Positions 1-7,023 of a stretch of DNA of 18,225 bases are shown here, piece by piece (positions within the stretch are counted from its first letter, which is position 1; each line of letters opens with the position of its first letter). The notes beneath the pieces are model-generated. The model had not been told where the DNA came from. It saw only the letters and a list, made by a program, of their open reading frames with translations, and searched no databases. The translations under genes were made by a program, and so were the position numbers. Origin of the DNA: Pontimonas sp. (lineage in GTDB: Bacteria > Actinomycetota > Actinomycetes > Actinomycetales > Microbacteriaceae); NCBI GenBank assembly GCA_021741945.1, contig JAIOWV010000014.1, forward strand, positions 1 to 18,225, written 5' to 3'.

Positions 1-1756
1 CGCTAAAGCGAGGGAAGCCCATCACAATCGCGGGTGCCAGCCCCAGCGGCAGGACGCCGATGAACATGCGTGGCCCATGGGACCATACTCTGGCAAGCCC
101 CACGACAAGGTAGCCAAGGACAACTGCCGGCCACAGCACTGGTGCTGAGGCCAGCACAACAAGGGTGGCAAGCGATGCCTGCCCCACGCGCTGCCACGAC
201 TCGTGAGCGCTTACCAGGGAGGCAACCAGCCACGGCAGCATGATGTGGGCAATGACCGCCCCGATACGGCCCTCGGAAAGGGACACCAGCAAGGTGGGGC
301 TCAGCGCCCACAGCGCTGCTACCACACTGGTGGCCCAGGCTCTCGAGAGGAACTGAGCGGCCGCCCACCACGCGATGGCGCCGGCGAGGGGAATTGCTGC
401 GAGGAACAGTGCAACCACTGCGAGGGAGGGGGACCACCAAGTGAGCGACCCAAGCACCGCCAGCACGAAATTGAAAGGATCGGCCGGGATGGAATCCGCA
501 TCCAGGCTCAGGGTCGTCGGCATAATCCACCACGCCTGCGACCACAGCTCATCGAGCGAAGCCGGCAGGGGAACGAGTCCGCCACCGACCAAGAAGGGGC
601 TCCCCCACCAGCGCCCGTGGGTCAGGCCAGCAATCACCGCAAGCGCAGCGATAGTCCACGGGAAAGCTGGAAGAAACGAAGGTCGCGGGACCTGGAGAGC
701 TTTTTCTTCTTTTGCGGCCAGCCGGGATTCAGCGGCGATCGACCGTCGCTTCCGAACGTCAGCTGGCGCCATCCGTAGTGAATCAATGACATCCCACGAG
801 GTGGTCTTCGAGCGCCCAAGCACCGCGCGTGCTCGAAGGACATCGGGGACCTTGCCAAGGGCCCATAGCGCAGCCACGATCTCGGAAAGACTACGTTCGG
901 GATGTTTTGCCACTGTGTGCCAGAGGCTCCGGGCGATCGCCCAGGGCAACGCCCAGACAATGAGCGCGAGCAACGCCCACGCTGGTGCATACACAAATCG
1001 TCGGTAGAGCCACGCGCGTCTCGAGAAGTAAGCCTGCCCGATCGCTGACACGCTGCGCCCGGTGTGCCAGTCGGCTGGGCCCGAGCCCACATCAACGACC
1101 GCGCGCGGCAACACCACGACCCGGTGGCCGGCCAAACGTGCACGGGCGCACAGATCGAGCCCACCATCTAGGGGTGAAAGCGCTGGGTCAAAGCCTTCCA
1201 AAGCCTCCAGGGTCGCCGCGTGAACCAACATTCCGGCTTCACCAACAGCCAGAACATCGCTCAGCCGGTCGTATTGCGCTTGGTCGAGTTCTCGCTCGGC
1301 CATTGCGATGCGCTCGCCAAAGCGCGTCATTGTCTCGCCCATCTCACGAATCATGAGGGGACGATCCGCCACACGTTGCTTGGGGCCTGCAATGCGAACG
1401 AGGGGCGCCCCCTCAACACTGAGGGTCAAGTGCTCGAGTGCTGCACTTCCGGGGTTCGTGTCATCGCGGAGCAACCACAACCACGCCTGCTCCGGGATGA
1501 CTCCGGTTGGATAGAGAAGTTCTGTGGCGTCGCGGATTGCCTCAGCCCAGGTGGTACCAAAGGGAAGGGCAACATAGTCAAAGACTGTGGCGCCCAAGAC
1601 CGAGTCGACCTGGGCCCGAAGTGTGGAATCAGCAGACAGGTCGACGATACAAATTCGATCAGCTGACCTGGTCTGGTCGAACAGACCACGAAGGCTTGCT
1701 TCTAGATGCTCTCCGCCACGGCGAACAACCAGGACCGCGTCGACGCTTGCGCGCAT
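1..1756 (-). CDS. Glycosyltransferase family 2 fused to polytopic membrane domain (3' end outside window)
   Basis: A single open frame runs from the ATG at 1756 to the window edge, giving 585 codons with no stop. The N-terminus is a GT-A (GT2) domain: it starts MRASVDAVLVVRRGGEHLEA, has the DQTR segment near residues 27-30, the acidic pair D98-D99 (LLRDDTNP) as probable nucleotide-sugar/metal site, and a later FDPALSPLDGGLDL segment that fits the GT2 acceptor-side acidic motif. From about residue 256 onward there are several hydrophobic stretches (for example near 256-276, 366-380 and through the last 150 residues), indicating an integral membrane protein. Large GT2-membrane fusions of about 1000 residues are common in Microbacteriaceae next to whiB. 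It lies 9 nt downstream of whiB, so the two are probably co-transcribed. It is probably a cell-wall polymer transferase; donor and acceptor cannot be read from the sequence. Confidence 0.87.
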   Translation of the reverse strand, partial: MRASVDAVLVVRRGGEHLEASLRGLFDQTRSADRICIVDLSADSTLRAQVDSVLGATVFDYVALPFGTTWAEAIRDATELLYPTGVIPEQAWLWLLRDDTNPGSAALEHLTLSVEGAPLVRIAGPKQRVADRPLMIREMGETMTRFGERIAMAERELDQAQYDRLSDVLAVGEAGMLVHAATLEALEGFDPALSPLDGGLDLCARARLAGHRVVVLPRAVVDVGSGPADWHTGRSVSAIGQAYFSRRAWLYRRFVYAPAWALLALIVWALPWAIARSLWHTVAKHPERSLSEIVAALWALGKVPDVLRARAVLGRSKTTSWDVIDSLRMAPADVRKRRSIAAESRLAAKEEKALQVPRPSFLPAFPWTIAALAVIAGLTHGRWWGSPFLVGGGLVPLPASLDELWSQAWWIMPTTLSLDADSIPADPFNFVLAVLGSLTWWSPSLAVVALFLAAIPLAGAIAWWAAAQFLSRAWATSVVAALWALSPTLLVSLSEGRIGAVIAHIMLPWLVASLVSAHESWQRVGQASLATLVVLASAPVLWPAVVLGYLVVGLARVWSHGPRMFIGVLPLGLAPAIVMGFPRFS

Positions 1757-1765
1757 GACGGCCTG

Positions 1766-2077
1766 CTAGGCGCGTCTGCGCAGTCGACGCCGCTCGCGCT
1801 CTGAAAGACCGCCCCAGATACCAAAACGCTCATCGTTTGCCAGCGCGTACTCGAGGCACTCTGCTTTGACCTCGCACTGGGTGCAGATCTTCTTGGCGTC
1901 GCGGGTTGAGCCGCCCTTTTCGGGGAAGAAGGCCTCAGGGTCGGTCTGGGCGCAGAGCGCATCAGCCTGCCAAGCGAGCTGACCTTCCTCGTCGTCTGGG
2001 CGTCTGATCCCAGGAATCCCCAGTCTTACCGGGTCAACGAACCAGTTATCGGGTACTTGGTTCCGATACTCGCTCAC
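1766..2077 (-). CDS. whiB2: WhiB-family [4Fe-4S] transcriptional regulator, WhiB2/WhmD-like
   Basis: The 103-residue protein carries the four cluster-binding cysteines of the Wbl family, C42, C65, C68 and C74 (C-x22-C-x2-C-x5-C), followed by the GIWGG turn at 86-90 and a basic C-terminal tail (RERRRLRRRA) typical of the DNA-contacting end. Wbl proteins bind a [4Fe-4S] cluster and usually act with the primary sigma factor. WhmD/WhiB2 members control septation and growth in mycobacteria and streptomycetes; the WhiB2 assignment rests on the acidic N-terminus with QLAWQADALC and on the manA/glycosyltransferase neighbourhood. The start is GTG at 2077, supported by GAGGAG at 2085-2090 with a 7-nt spacer. 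It has its own promoter (2129-2157). The glycosyltransferase gene follows 9 nt downstream. Confidence 0.95.
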   Translation of the reverse strand: MSEYRNQVPDNWFVDPVRLGIPGIRRPDDEEGQLAWQADALCAQTDPEAFFPEKGGSTRDAKKICTQCEVKAECLEYALANDERFGIWGGLSERERRRLRRRA

Positions 2078-2127
2078 GCAGGTGCTCCTCTACCGCCATC
2101 GTCCGGCCTCAGACTTGTGGCCTGACC

Positions 2128-2145
2128 AATTACACCGGTGTAATT
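2128..2145. promoter_or_regulatory. Perfect 18-bp palindrome overlapping the whiB -10 (candidate operator)
   Basis: AATTACACCGGTGTAATT is a perfect inverted repeat with two uninterrupted 9-bp arms. It covers the whole -10 hexamer and half of the spacer of the whiB promoter, so a dimeric protein bound here would block or reshape RNA polymerase binding. The core resembles the TnACnC/GnGTnA half-sites recognised by BldD-type regulators, but the centre is one base longer than that consensus as I recall it, so the regulator is unknown. Confidence 0.6.
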
Positions 2146-2157
2146 CACTTTCGTCAA
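2129..2157 (-). promoter_or_regulatory. Promoter of whiB
   Basis: Read on the minus strand, TTGACG (2157-2152) and TGTAAT (2134-2129) are separated by exactly 17 bp, a close match to the primary-sigma consensus. The predicted start point near 2122 gives a leader of about 45 nt that contains GAGGAG before the GTG start. This is the best promoter in the window by sequence. Confidence 0.72.
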
Positions 2158-2171
2158 GTCCTGGAGCGGAG

Positions 2172-2189
2172 AACCCTCAGGCGAGGGTT
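2172..2189. terminator. Stem-loop after the nonulosonate cassette
   Basis: AACCCTC and GAGGGTT form a perfect 7-bp stem with a 4-nt AGGC loop, 14 nt past the TAA of the glycosyltransferase gene ending at 2204. There is no T-run on the minus-strand side, so it is a weak or factor-assisted terminator at best. It separates the cassette from the whiB promoter. Confidence 0.4.
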
Positions 2190-2203
2190 TAACTTAACGC
2201 CGT

Positions 2204-3238
2204 TTAGGAAGTGAAAAGTTTTTTGATTTCGGTGGCCAGGGTTGCGGCTGAGTGCGACCACCCAGCTCGTTGGTCAACCAAACGCCGTGCATTGCCGGTA
2301 ATTAGCGCCCTGTCGGCGGTGCTCATCGAGGCCACCGATTCCAACGCCGCAGCAAGGGCGCCCGAATTCCCGACCGGGAATGTCCATCCCGTCACACCGT
2401 CGAGAATCCACTCTGCGCTGCCATTGGTCAGCGATGTCACCACCGGGACACCGTGATGCATCGCATCCATCACGGTGACCGATGTGCCATCGGTGCGAGT
2501 CGTCACCACGACGGCATCGGCCAGCACAATGACCGCCTGGAATTCCTGGGGCGAGCGCACTGGTAGCCAGACGATGTTGTCGGAGAGTCCTCTCGTAGCG
2601 AGATCACGCTTCAGGGAATCAACCATGGAGCCCGACTCCACCAAGACAGCCCTCGCGCTCGGTCGCTTCGCGACAAGGCGTGCAAAAGCATCGACAAAGA
2701 CTTCTGGTTCGTAGTGGGGCTCCAGACTCCTGGGGTAGACGATGACGAACGCATCATTTGGAATACCGAGCGCTGAACGCTCGATTGGGGTGAATGGAGC
2801 GCCTGCTGGACCCCACGGAATCCGGCACACATGCTCCGGCGCTGCGCCAAGAGCAACAACGGCATTTTCGGTGGCGTAGTTGTCCAGGACAACGAGGTCA
2901 AGGCCCTGCAGGGTGTCGGACAGCGCGCGAGCGTGCTCGGGTGACTGCGCTGCCGTCACCATCACATCAGTTGCCCACGAAATGCCGACATGGCGATAGT
3001 CGCCCCCCGCTAGGTTTCCCGTCACAGTGTCCAAAGGACCCGACACCACCACCGTGGGTGTTGCAGCGAGCGCCGCTCTTAGTTCGCCCCAACCACCAAG
3101 GGTCGCGCCGCCGAGCTCAAAGGTCGCACCTGGACCCTGGACCTCGACATGCTCGTAGTCGGCCCCAAGTCCAGCAAAGAGCTCAGAGAACCTCGCGGCG
3201 TGAGCGTCGTTCCGGTCTGTGACGAATACAAGGCGCAT
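2204..3238 (-). CDS. GT-B fold glycosyltransferase, GT4-like (candidate nonulosonate transferase)
   Basis: The 344-residue protein has a poorly conserved N-terminal half and a recognisable GT4-type C-terminal half: VIVYPRSLEPHYEPEVFVDA near 165-184 (start of the donor domain), LADAVVVTT at 239-247, then D250-GTSVTVMD-AMHHGVPVV and NGSAEWILDGVTGW. The usual E-x7-E donor-sugar motif appears as D250-x7-D258, a conservative change. The DGTS form is known in capsule-type GT4 enzymes. It is the last gene of the cassette, 9 nt after the NeuB-family stop, with no clear Shine-Dalgarno sequence before the ATG at 3238, suggesting translational coupling. Its position suggests it transfers the CMP-sugar made by the upstream genes. 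That is inference, because typical sialyltransferases belong to other families and GT4 enzymes usually use UDP- or GDP-sugars. Confidence 0.8.
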   Translation of the reverse strand: MRLVFVTDRNDAHAARFSELFAGLGADYEHVEVQGPGATFELGGATLGGWGELRAALAATPTVVVSGPLDTVTGNLAGGDYRHVGISWATDVMVTAAQSPEHARALSDTLQGLDLVVLDNYATENAVVALGAAPEHVCRIPWGPAGAPFTPIERSALGIPNDAFVIVYPRSLEPHYEPEVFVDAFARLVAKRPSARAVLVESGSMVDSLKRDLATRGLSDNIVWLPVRSPQEFQAVIVLADAVVVTTRTDGTSVTVMDAMHHGVPVVTSLTNGSAEWILDGVTGWTFPVGNSGALAAALESVASMSTADRALITGNARRLVDQRAGWSHSAATLATEIKKLFTS

Positions 3239-3247
3239 GGCGACTAG

Positions 3248-4312
3248 TTAAGCCTTTGCGACGAGGGTAGGAGTAACAACGTCGTGGAATTCAACGTCGG
3301 CCAAAAGGCGTGAACCCACCACCTGATCGACATCATCGGGCGTGATGCACCCGGGAGTGGCTGGCCGAAGAGCGACGAGGTCATCAGCGGCGATGACGCT
3401 CCCCGCACTCAGGGGCCGCGCGAACCGCAGACCACGGCGTTGAATGACGACGGTCTCTTTCTCGTTCTCAGCGACAACTTTCTCTGCGCTGCCAAGTGCT
3501 GCCTCGAGATCCCTGGTGCGGTCGACCATCTCGCGCCAGGTGTCAGGAGTCATCGAGAAGTGATGGTCCGGACCCTCACGGTGAACATCATCGGTGAAGT
3601 GCTTCTCAATCACACGAGCGCCCATAGCTACAGCGCCCAACACAGTGACGTTGCCGTGGGTGTGATCGGAGAGGCCAAGGATGGCATCCGGGAATTCGGC
3701 CCGATAGGTGTTTAGGACATTCAGGTGAATGTGGTGCAAGTTTTCTGCGACCCCTGTGTAATTGGTGTTGCACTGCATGACCGAGTAGGGAACACCGTGA
3801 GCCTTGATGGTGGCAACAGCGCGGCGAACTTCATCGATAGTCGCCGCCCCGGTTGCCAAGATCATCGGCTTGCCCTTGGATGCCATGTGGTCAATGGCTG
3901 CTAGCCAGGTGATATCACCCGAGCCGATCTTGTAGGCGGGGACAAAATCATCAACGAAGTCAATGGCTTCGATGTCGTAGGGACTAGTGAAGAAATCAAT
4001 TCCGATTGATGCTGCGTGATCGGCAAGTGGCTTGGTCCACTCCCACGGAAGGGACGCGTCCTTATAGACCTCATACACGCTCTTTGACCACGTTGCCTGG
4101 TGGGACTGCTGCCCACCTAGCTCACGGAAGCCTTTGTCGCTGACAATGTGGTCGGCACGAAAGTGCTGGAACTTCGCAGCATCCGCCCCAGCGGCCTTGG
4201 CCGAGGTCATCAACTCAAGCGCACGCTCAAGACTGCCATCATGATTGGCGGCCACGTCGGCGATGAAATAGGTGGGCGCATTGGCGGAAACTTCCCGACC
4301 GTTGATTTTCAT
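3248..4312 (-). CDS. neuB: NeuB-family nonulosonic acid synthase with SAF domain
   Basis: Enzymes of this family condense a 6-carbon N-acyl sugar with phosphoenolpyruvate to give a nine-carbon ulosonic acid in the cytosol. The 354-residue protein (usual family length about 340-360) shows an N-terminal TIM barrel with ANHDG at 22-26, AAKFQ at 45-49, FFTSPYDIEAID at 107-118, KIGSGD at 128-133 and the two histidines that bind the divalent metal in NeuB, H217 (SDHT) and H238 (EKHFT). A C-terminal SAF/antifreeze-like domain (about 290-350) includes R316 in LRPATPG, the arginine that contacts the N-acetyl group in NeuB. Two active-site glutamates of NeuB appear as aspartates (D19, D133). It is not a close match to PseI. 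I start it at the ATG at 4312 because GAGGAG lies 6 nt upstream; the longer frame from 4363 would overlap the upstream gene and has no support. Confidence 0.88.
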   Translation of the reverse strand: MKINGREVSANAPTYFIADVAANHDGSLERALELMTSAKAAGADAAKFQHFRADHIVSDKGFRELGGQQSHQATWSKSVYEVYKDASLPWEWTKPLADHAASIGIDFFTSPYDIEAIDFVDDFVPAYKIGSGDITWLAAIDHMASKGKPMILATGAATIDEVRRAVATIKAHGVPYSVMQCNTNYTGVAENLHHIHLNVLNTYRAEFPDAILGLSDHTHGNVTVLGAVAMGARVIEKHFTDDVHREGPDHHFSMTPDTWREMVDRTRDLEAALGSAEKVVAENEKETVVIQRRGLRFARPLSAGSVIAADDLVALRPATPGCITPDDVDQVVGSRLLADVEFHDVVTPTLVAKA

Positions 4313-4318
4313 TCGAAG

Positions 4319-4324
4319 CTCCTC
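4319..4324 (-). promoter_or_regulatory. Shine-Dalgarno site fixing the neuB start
   Basis: GAGGAG on the minus strand, 6 nt before the ATG at 4312. It sits just past the upstream stop codon and decides the start over the in-frame codon at 4363. Confidence 0.8.
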
Positions 4325-4325
4325 A

Positions 4326-5231
4326 TCAGACTGTGCTCTGCCCAAAGTAATCCATGAGCGCACTTCTCTCCGCTCTGGCGCGAGCTAAGCCCGAGAAAGT
4401 CGAGGGCATCGGCCGTCCCAGAATGCCCTCGATTTTCGCCGTAGAGAGAGCCAGATCGCGCCCTCGAACCGACAGCGTCGCCGCATCGCTCAGCGCCCCA
4501 GGCCTCATGACGCTCGAATCGAGACCAAATTCTGTAGCAACTGCCAGCCCAAAGTCATACTTGGAAGCGGAATCAGAAGCCACAGCGTGAAGCACACCGC
4601 TGGCACCCCTGTCGATCGCGCTGACCATCGCATCCACCAAATCGCCCATATACAGACTCGAGACGCGATAGTCGGTGAACCCGGTAATGGCCACACCCTG
4701 GCTGAAAGAATTCACAAAGAAGTCGAGGATTCCGATTCCGCCGGTGGCTGACCAGCCGTAGAAATTTGTTCTGAGAATCAGCGCGTTGGCATTTGCTTGG
4801 CTCACAGCCTCCTCGCCCTCAAGCTTAGGGCTGCCCTCGACGCCCTTCGGGTTCGGCGAGTCAGCCTCGGTGTAAGCACGCTCCGACTCACCGTCAAAAA
4901 CCGCGTCGGTCGAGATGTGGACAAACTTCGCGCCGGTACGGGCGCACACCGCAGCCCATCGGCCGGGGAGCGTGGCGTTGATGAGCACGGCCTCGGCCGG
5001 CTCTTTCTCGCACCGCTCATGGGAAGCCATGGCAATCGCGTTGATCACCACGTCATAACCCCCGGCCTCAAGCAAGCGCTCAATTTCCTGGGCGGAGCCC
5101 ACGTGCCGGTTCCTAGGAAAATACTCGGCGCCATCACGCGACAGCCCGGCGATCTGCCACCTCAGCGCGGGAAGAACAAAACCTAAATAGGAGCCAAGAA
5201 ACCCTGACGAGCCAAGAACAAGAGCTTTCAC
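4326..5231 (-). CDS. RmlD-like SDR protein with YxxxK tyrosine replaced by Glu
   Basis: The 301-residue protein aligns with dTDP-4-dehydrorhamnose reductase (RmlD): Rossmann glycine motif G7-x2-G10-x2-G13 (GSSGFLG), NAIA near 64-67, STD at 107-109 followed by VFDG, and a nucleotide-sugar region with RTNFYGW at 154-160. In RmlD the catalytic motif is VYGxxKLxGE; here it reads VEGSPKLEGE, with E132 (codon GAG at 4838-4836) where Tyr should be and K136 kept. So the fold and NADPH site look intact but the usual proton donor is gone. Start: the GTG at 5231 overlaps the upstream TGA as GTGA, which points to translational coupling; the frame back to 5282 lies inside the upstream gene. It may reduce the 4-keto group of the dehydratase product using another acid, or act as an epimerase or partner subunit. 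Fold is confident, function is not. Confidence 0.82.
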   Translation of the reverse strand: MKALVLGSSGFLGSYLGFVLPALRWQIAGLSRDGAEYFPRNRHVGSAQEIERLLEAGGYDVVINAIAMASHERCEKEPAEAVLINATLPGRWAAVCARTGAKFVHISTDAVFDGESERAYTEADSPNPKGVEGSPKLEGEEAVSQANANALILRTNFYGWSATGGIGILDFFVNSFSQGVAITGFTDYRVSSLYMGDLVDAMVSAIDRGASGVLHAVASDSASKYDFGLAVATEFGLDSSVMRPGALSDAATLSVRGRDLALSTAKIEGILGRPMPSTFSGLARARAERSALMDYFGQSTV

Positions 5232-5923
5232 CGCGTGGAGTCCAGAACAAACGCTTTGTGGAGTGCCTCGGCCAGTGGCCAATCTTCTGGCTCATCAATA
5301 TCGACGGTGGCCCACTCGGGCAGGAAATATGGGGTGAAGGGCTCAGACATCATCGTCTCCTGCGACTTCCAGAGCGACGCTGGGGCGATGTAAAACTTTC
5401 CAGCGTCAAAGAAGCTGACAGGCAAATCTTGGGTTCTGGTTAACAAGTTTTCTGGGTGGGCCAATGCCATGAGGTGATTAGGCCTGGACTCAAGTGAGCG
5501 CCCCAGGGGCGAACGATGGCGTCCCACCGAAATAACGAAGTGCTCCGGTGACGAACCAGCGTGCTTGAATGCATCACGGAGAATCTCAGACGTGACTGCC
5601 GCCGTTGGGTAGAGGCACACCACAACGTCGTCGTCGGCAAGATCCAATTCAGTGATCGCGTGGCGAATCACGGGCGCTGTGCCGGCGTGGTGATCAGCAA
5701 GGTCCGCAGGGCGCGTGAAGGGCACTTCAGCACCCGCGTCGCGGGCAATGTAGGCGATCCCATCGTCATCGGTTGACACCACGACTCTGTCGAATAAACC
5801 TGTGTTTGCGGCTGCCTCAAGCGGCCAGGTGATCATTGGCTTCCCGTTGAAGGGAAGAACGTTTTTCCGCGGGATACGGGTGCTACCCCCTCGGGCGGGA
5901 ACCACCGCGACAACCTGTCCCAC
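5228..5923 (-). CDS. pseF: Acylneuraminate cytidylyltransferase family, PseF-like CMP-sugar synthetase
   Basis: The protein (231 residues) would activate a nonulosonic acid with CTP to the CMP-sugar. It has the family signature PARGGSTRIPRKN at 9-21 (nucleotide-binding loop), the STDDD segment at 50-54, PVIRHAI at 84-90, and the PseF-type block LTRTQDLPVSFFDAGKFY at 161-178. DIDEPEDW at 208-215 supplies the metal-binding aspartates. Length and these blocks fit PseF better than NeuA or the 3-deoxy-manno-octulosonate enzyme. The start is GTG at 5923; AGGAGC at 5929-5934 lies 5 nt upstream and overlaps the stop of the dehydratase gene. The end overlaps the next gene by 4 bp. The assignment to pseudaminate itself is uncertain because PseC, PseH and PseG are not in the window. 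Confidence 0.87.
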   Translation of the reverse strand: MGQVVAVVPARGGSTRIPRKNVLPFNGKPMITWPLEAAANTGLFDRVVVSTDDDGIAYIARDAGAEVPFTRPADLADHHAGTAPVIRHAITELDLADDDVVVCLYPTAAVTSEILRDAFKHAGSSPEHFVISVGRHRSPLGRSLESRPNHLMALAHPENLLTRTQDLPVSFFDAGKFYIAPASLWKSQETMMSEPFTPYFLPEWATVDIDEPEDWPLAEALHKAFVLDSTR

Positions 5924-5932
5924 CGCGAGCTC

Positions 5933-6958
5933 CTAAGCCCTGGCGGGCGGGGCGGAATGCGACGAGGGAGCGGCCAGGTTCTTCTCAACCCACGACTGGA
6001 GCTCAGGGATAGACATCCACTCCGTGTTGGTATCGCTCGTGTAGGTGAATCCTTCCGGGACGGGCTTGCCGCCCTTCGAGAGGTCAGCGCCACGATCCCA
6101 GGTGTTGATGGTGGGAAGAATCTTGAAATAGTCCTTGTACTCGAAAGTCGTCAACGAGTCTTCAGGGCCAATCATTTGCTCGTGCAGTTTCTCACCGGGT
6201 CGTATGCCCACCACCCGGGTTGGCTTCCCCGGTGCAACGGCAGAAGCAATATCGACGATGTTCATTGAAGGAATCTTGCGCACATAGATTTCCCCACCGG
6301 CCATATCTTCAAACGCCGTCCACACAAGCTCAACGCCCTGTTCCAGCGTGATCATGAAGCGCGTCATCCGCTCATCGGTAATCGGCAGCGGTTCGTTCTT
6401 AGATGCTGCGTCCCAGAAGAAGGGCAAAACGGAGCCGCGCGAGCCCATGACGTTGCCATAGCGGACGACGGAGAAACGGGTCTTGCCTCCACCGGCGTAG
6501 TGGTTTCCGGCAACGAAAAGCTTGTCGGACGCAAGTTTGGTAGCGCCGTAAAGATTGATCGGACTGCTTGCCTTGTCAGTGGATAAGGCGACAACCTTGG
6601 AGACCCCCTTATCGATGCACGCATCGATAAGGTTCATCGCTCCCAGAATGTTGGTTTTCACGGCCTCAAACGGGTTATATTCGGCGGTCGGCACAATCTT
6701 GGTCGCGGCAGCGTGAACGACGTGGTCAACTCCATCAACAGCCCTATAGAGACGATTACGGTCACGGACATCACCGATAAAGAAGCGGACCCGCTTGTCG
6801 CCCTCGAAGAGCTTCGCCATTTCCCACTGCTTCATCTCATCGCGGGAGTAGATGATTATGCGCTCGGGATCGAACTTCTTGAGCGCCATGGGAACAAAAG
6901 CGTGGCCGAAGGAGCCGGTTCCTCCAGTCACCAAGATGGTGGACTTTGCTAACGGCAT
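5933..6958 (-). CDS. pseB: PseB-like UDP-GlcNAc 4,6-dehydratase (inverting)
   Basis: This extended SDR of 341 residues closely resembles PseB/FlaA1: TGGTGSFG at 11-18 binds NADP, IYSRDEMKQ at 36-44 and FIGDVRD at 60-66 are family blocks, the catalytic T127-D128-K129 sits in ALSTDKASSP, and Y137-x3-K141 follows in NLYGATK. RFSVVRYGNV, SRGSVLPFF, LPITDERMTRF and IRPGEKLHE are also PseB-type. It should convert UDP-GlcNAc to UDP-4-keto-6-deoxy-L-AltNAc by 4,6-dehydration with C5 inversion, the first step of pseudaminate and related pathways. The start at ATG 6958 is chosen for AAGGAG 5 nt upstream. It is the first gene of the tight run 6958 to 2204 and follows galE after 65 nt. Confidence 0.9.
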   Translation of the reverse strand: MPLAKSTILVTGGTGSFGHAFVPMALKKFDPERIIIYSRDEMKQWEMAKLFEGDKRVRFFIGDVRDRNRLYRAVDGVDHVVHAAATKIVPTAEYNPFEAVKTNILGAMNLIDACIDKGVSKVVALSTDKASSPINLYGATKLASDKLFVAGNHYAGGGKTRFSVVRYGNVMGSRGSVLPFFWDAASKNEPLPITDERMTRFMITLEQGVELVWTAFEDMAGGEIYVRKIPSMNIVDIASAVAPGKPTRVVGIRPGEKLHEQMIGPEDSLTTFEYKDYFKILPTINTWDRGADLSKGGKPVPEGFTYTSDTNTEWMSIPELQSWVEKNLAAPSSHSAPPARA

Positions 6959-6963
6959 TGATG

Positions 6964-6969
6964 CTCCTT
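6964..6969 (-). promoter_or_regulatory. Shine-Dalgarno site fixing the pseB-like start
   Basis: AAGGAG on the minus strand, 5 nt before the ATG at 6958. It favours this start over the in-frame ATG at 6991, which has no such site. Confidence 0.75.
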
Positions 6970-6993
6970 CGTGAAAATCTCCTAGACACATTT

Positions 6994-6999
6994 AGCCTA
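6994..6999 (-). promoter_or_regulatory. Possible -10 box ahead of the nonulosonate cassette
   Basis: TAGGCT on the minus strand, 35 nt before the ATG at 6958, would give a leader of about 30 nt carrying AAGGAG. No -35 is evident. A 5-bp stem (AGCCT/AGGCT, 6994-7007) overlaps it and could instead be a weak galE terminator. Confidence 0.35.
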
Positions 7000-7023
7000 G
7001 CGAGGCTTGACAGCCAGCGCAGG

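Noticed and set aside
203..1007. Overlapping plus-strand open frames (203-778 and 375-1007) opposite the large GT2-membrane gene
   Set aside because: Their translations are low-complexity, rich in Arg, Gly, Ser and Pro, with no recognisable domain. The minus-strand frame carries a clear GT2 domain and membrane segments through the whole stretch.
4326..5231. Annotating the RmlD-like gene as rmlD for dTDP-rhamnose
   Set aside because: RmlA, RmlB and RmlC are absent, the catalytic Tyr is missing, and the context is nonulosonate synthesis.
3248..6958. Calling the cassette a standard pseudaminic or legionaminic acid locus
   Set aside because: PseC/PseH/PseG-type genes are absent here, the synthase lacks the PseI-type sequence, and an RmlD-like protein is present instead.
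7007..7012. Perfect TTGACA on the plus strand, a possible -35
   Set aside because: No -10 lies at 16-18 bp (TTAGAT is only 11 bp away), and it would point antisense into galE.
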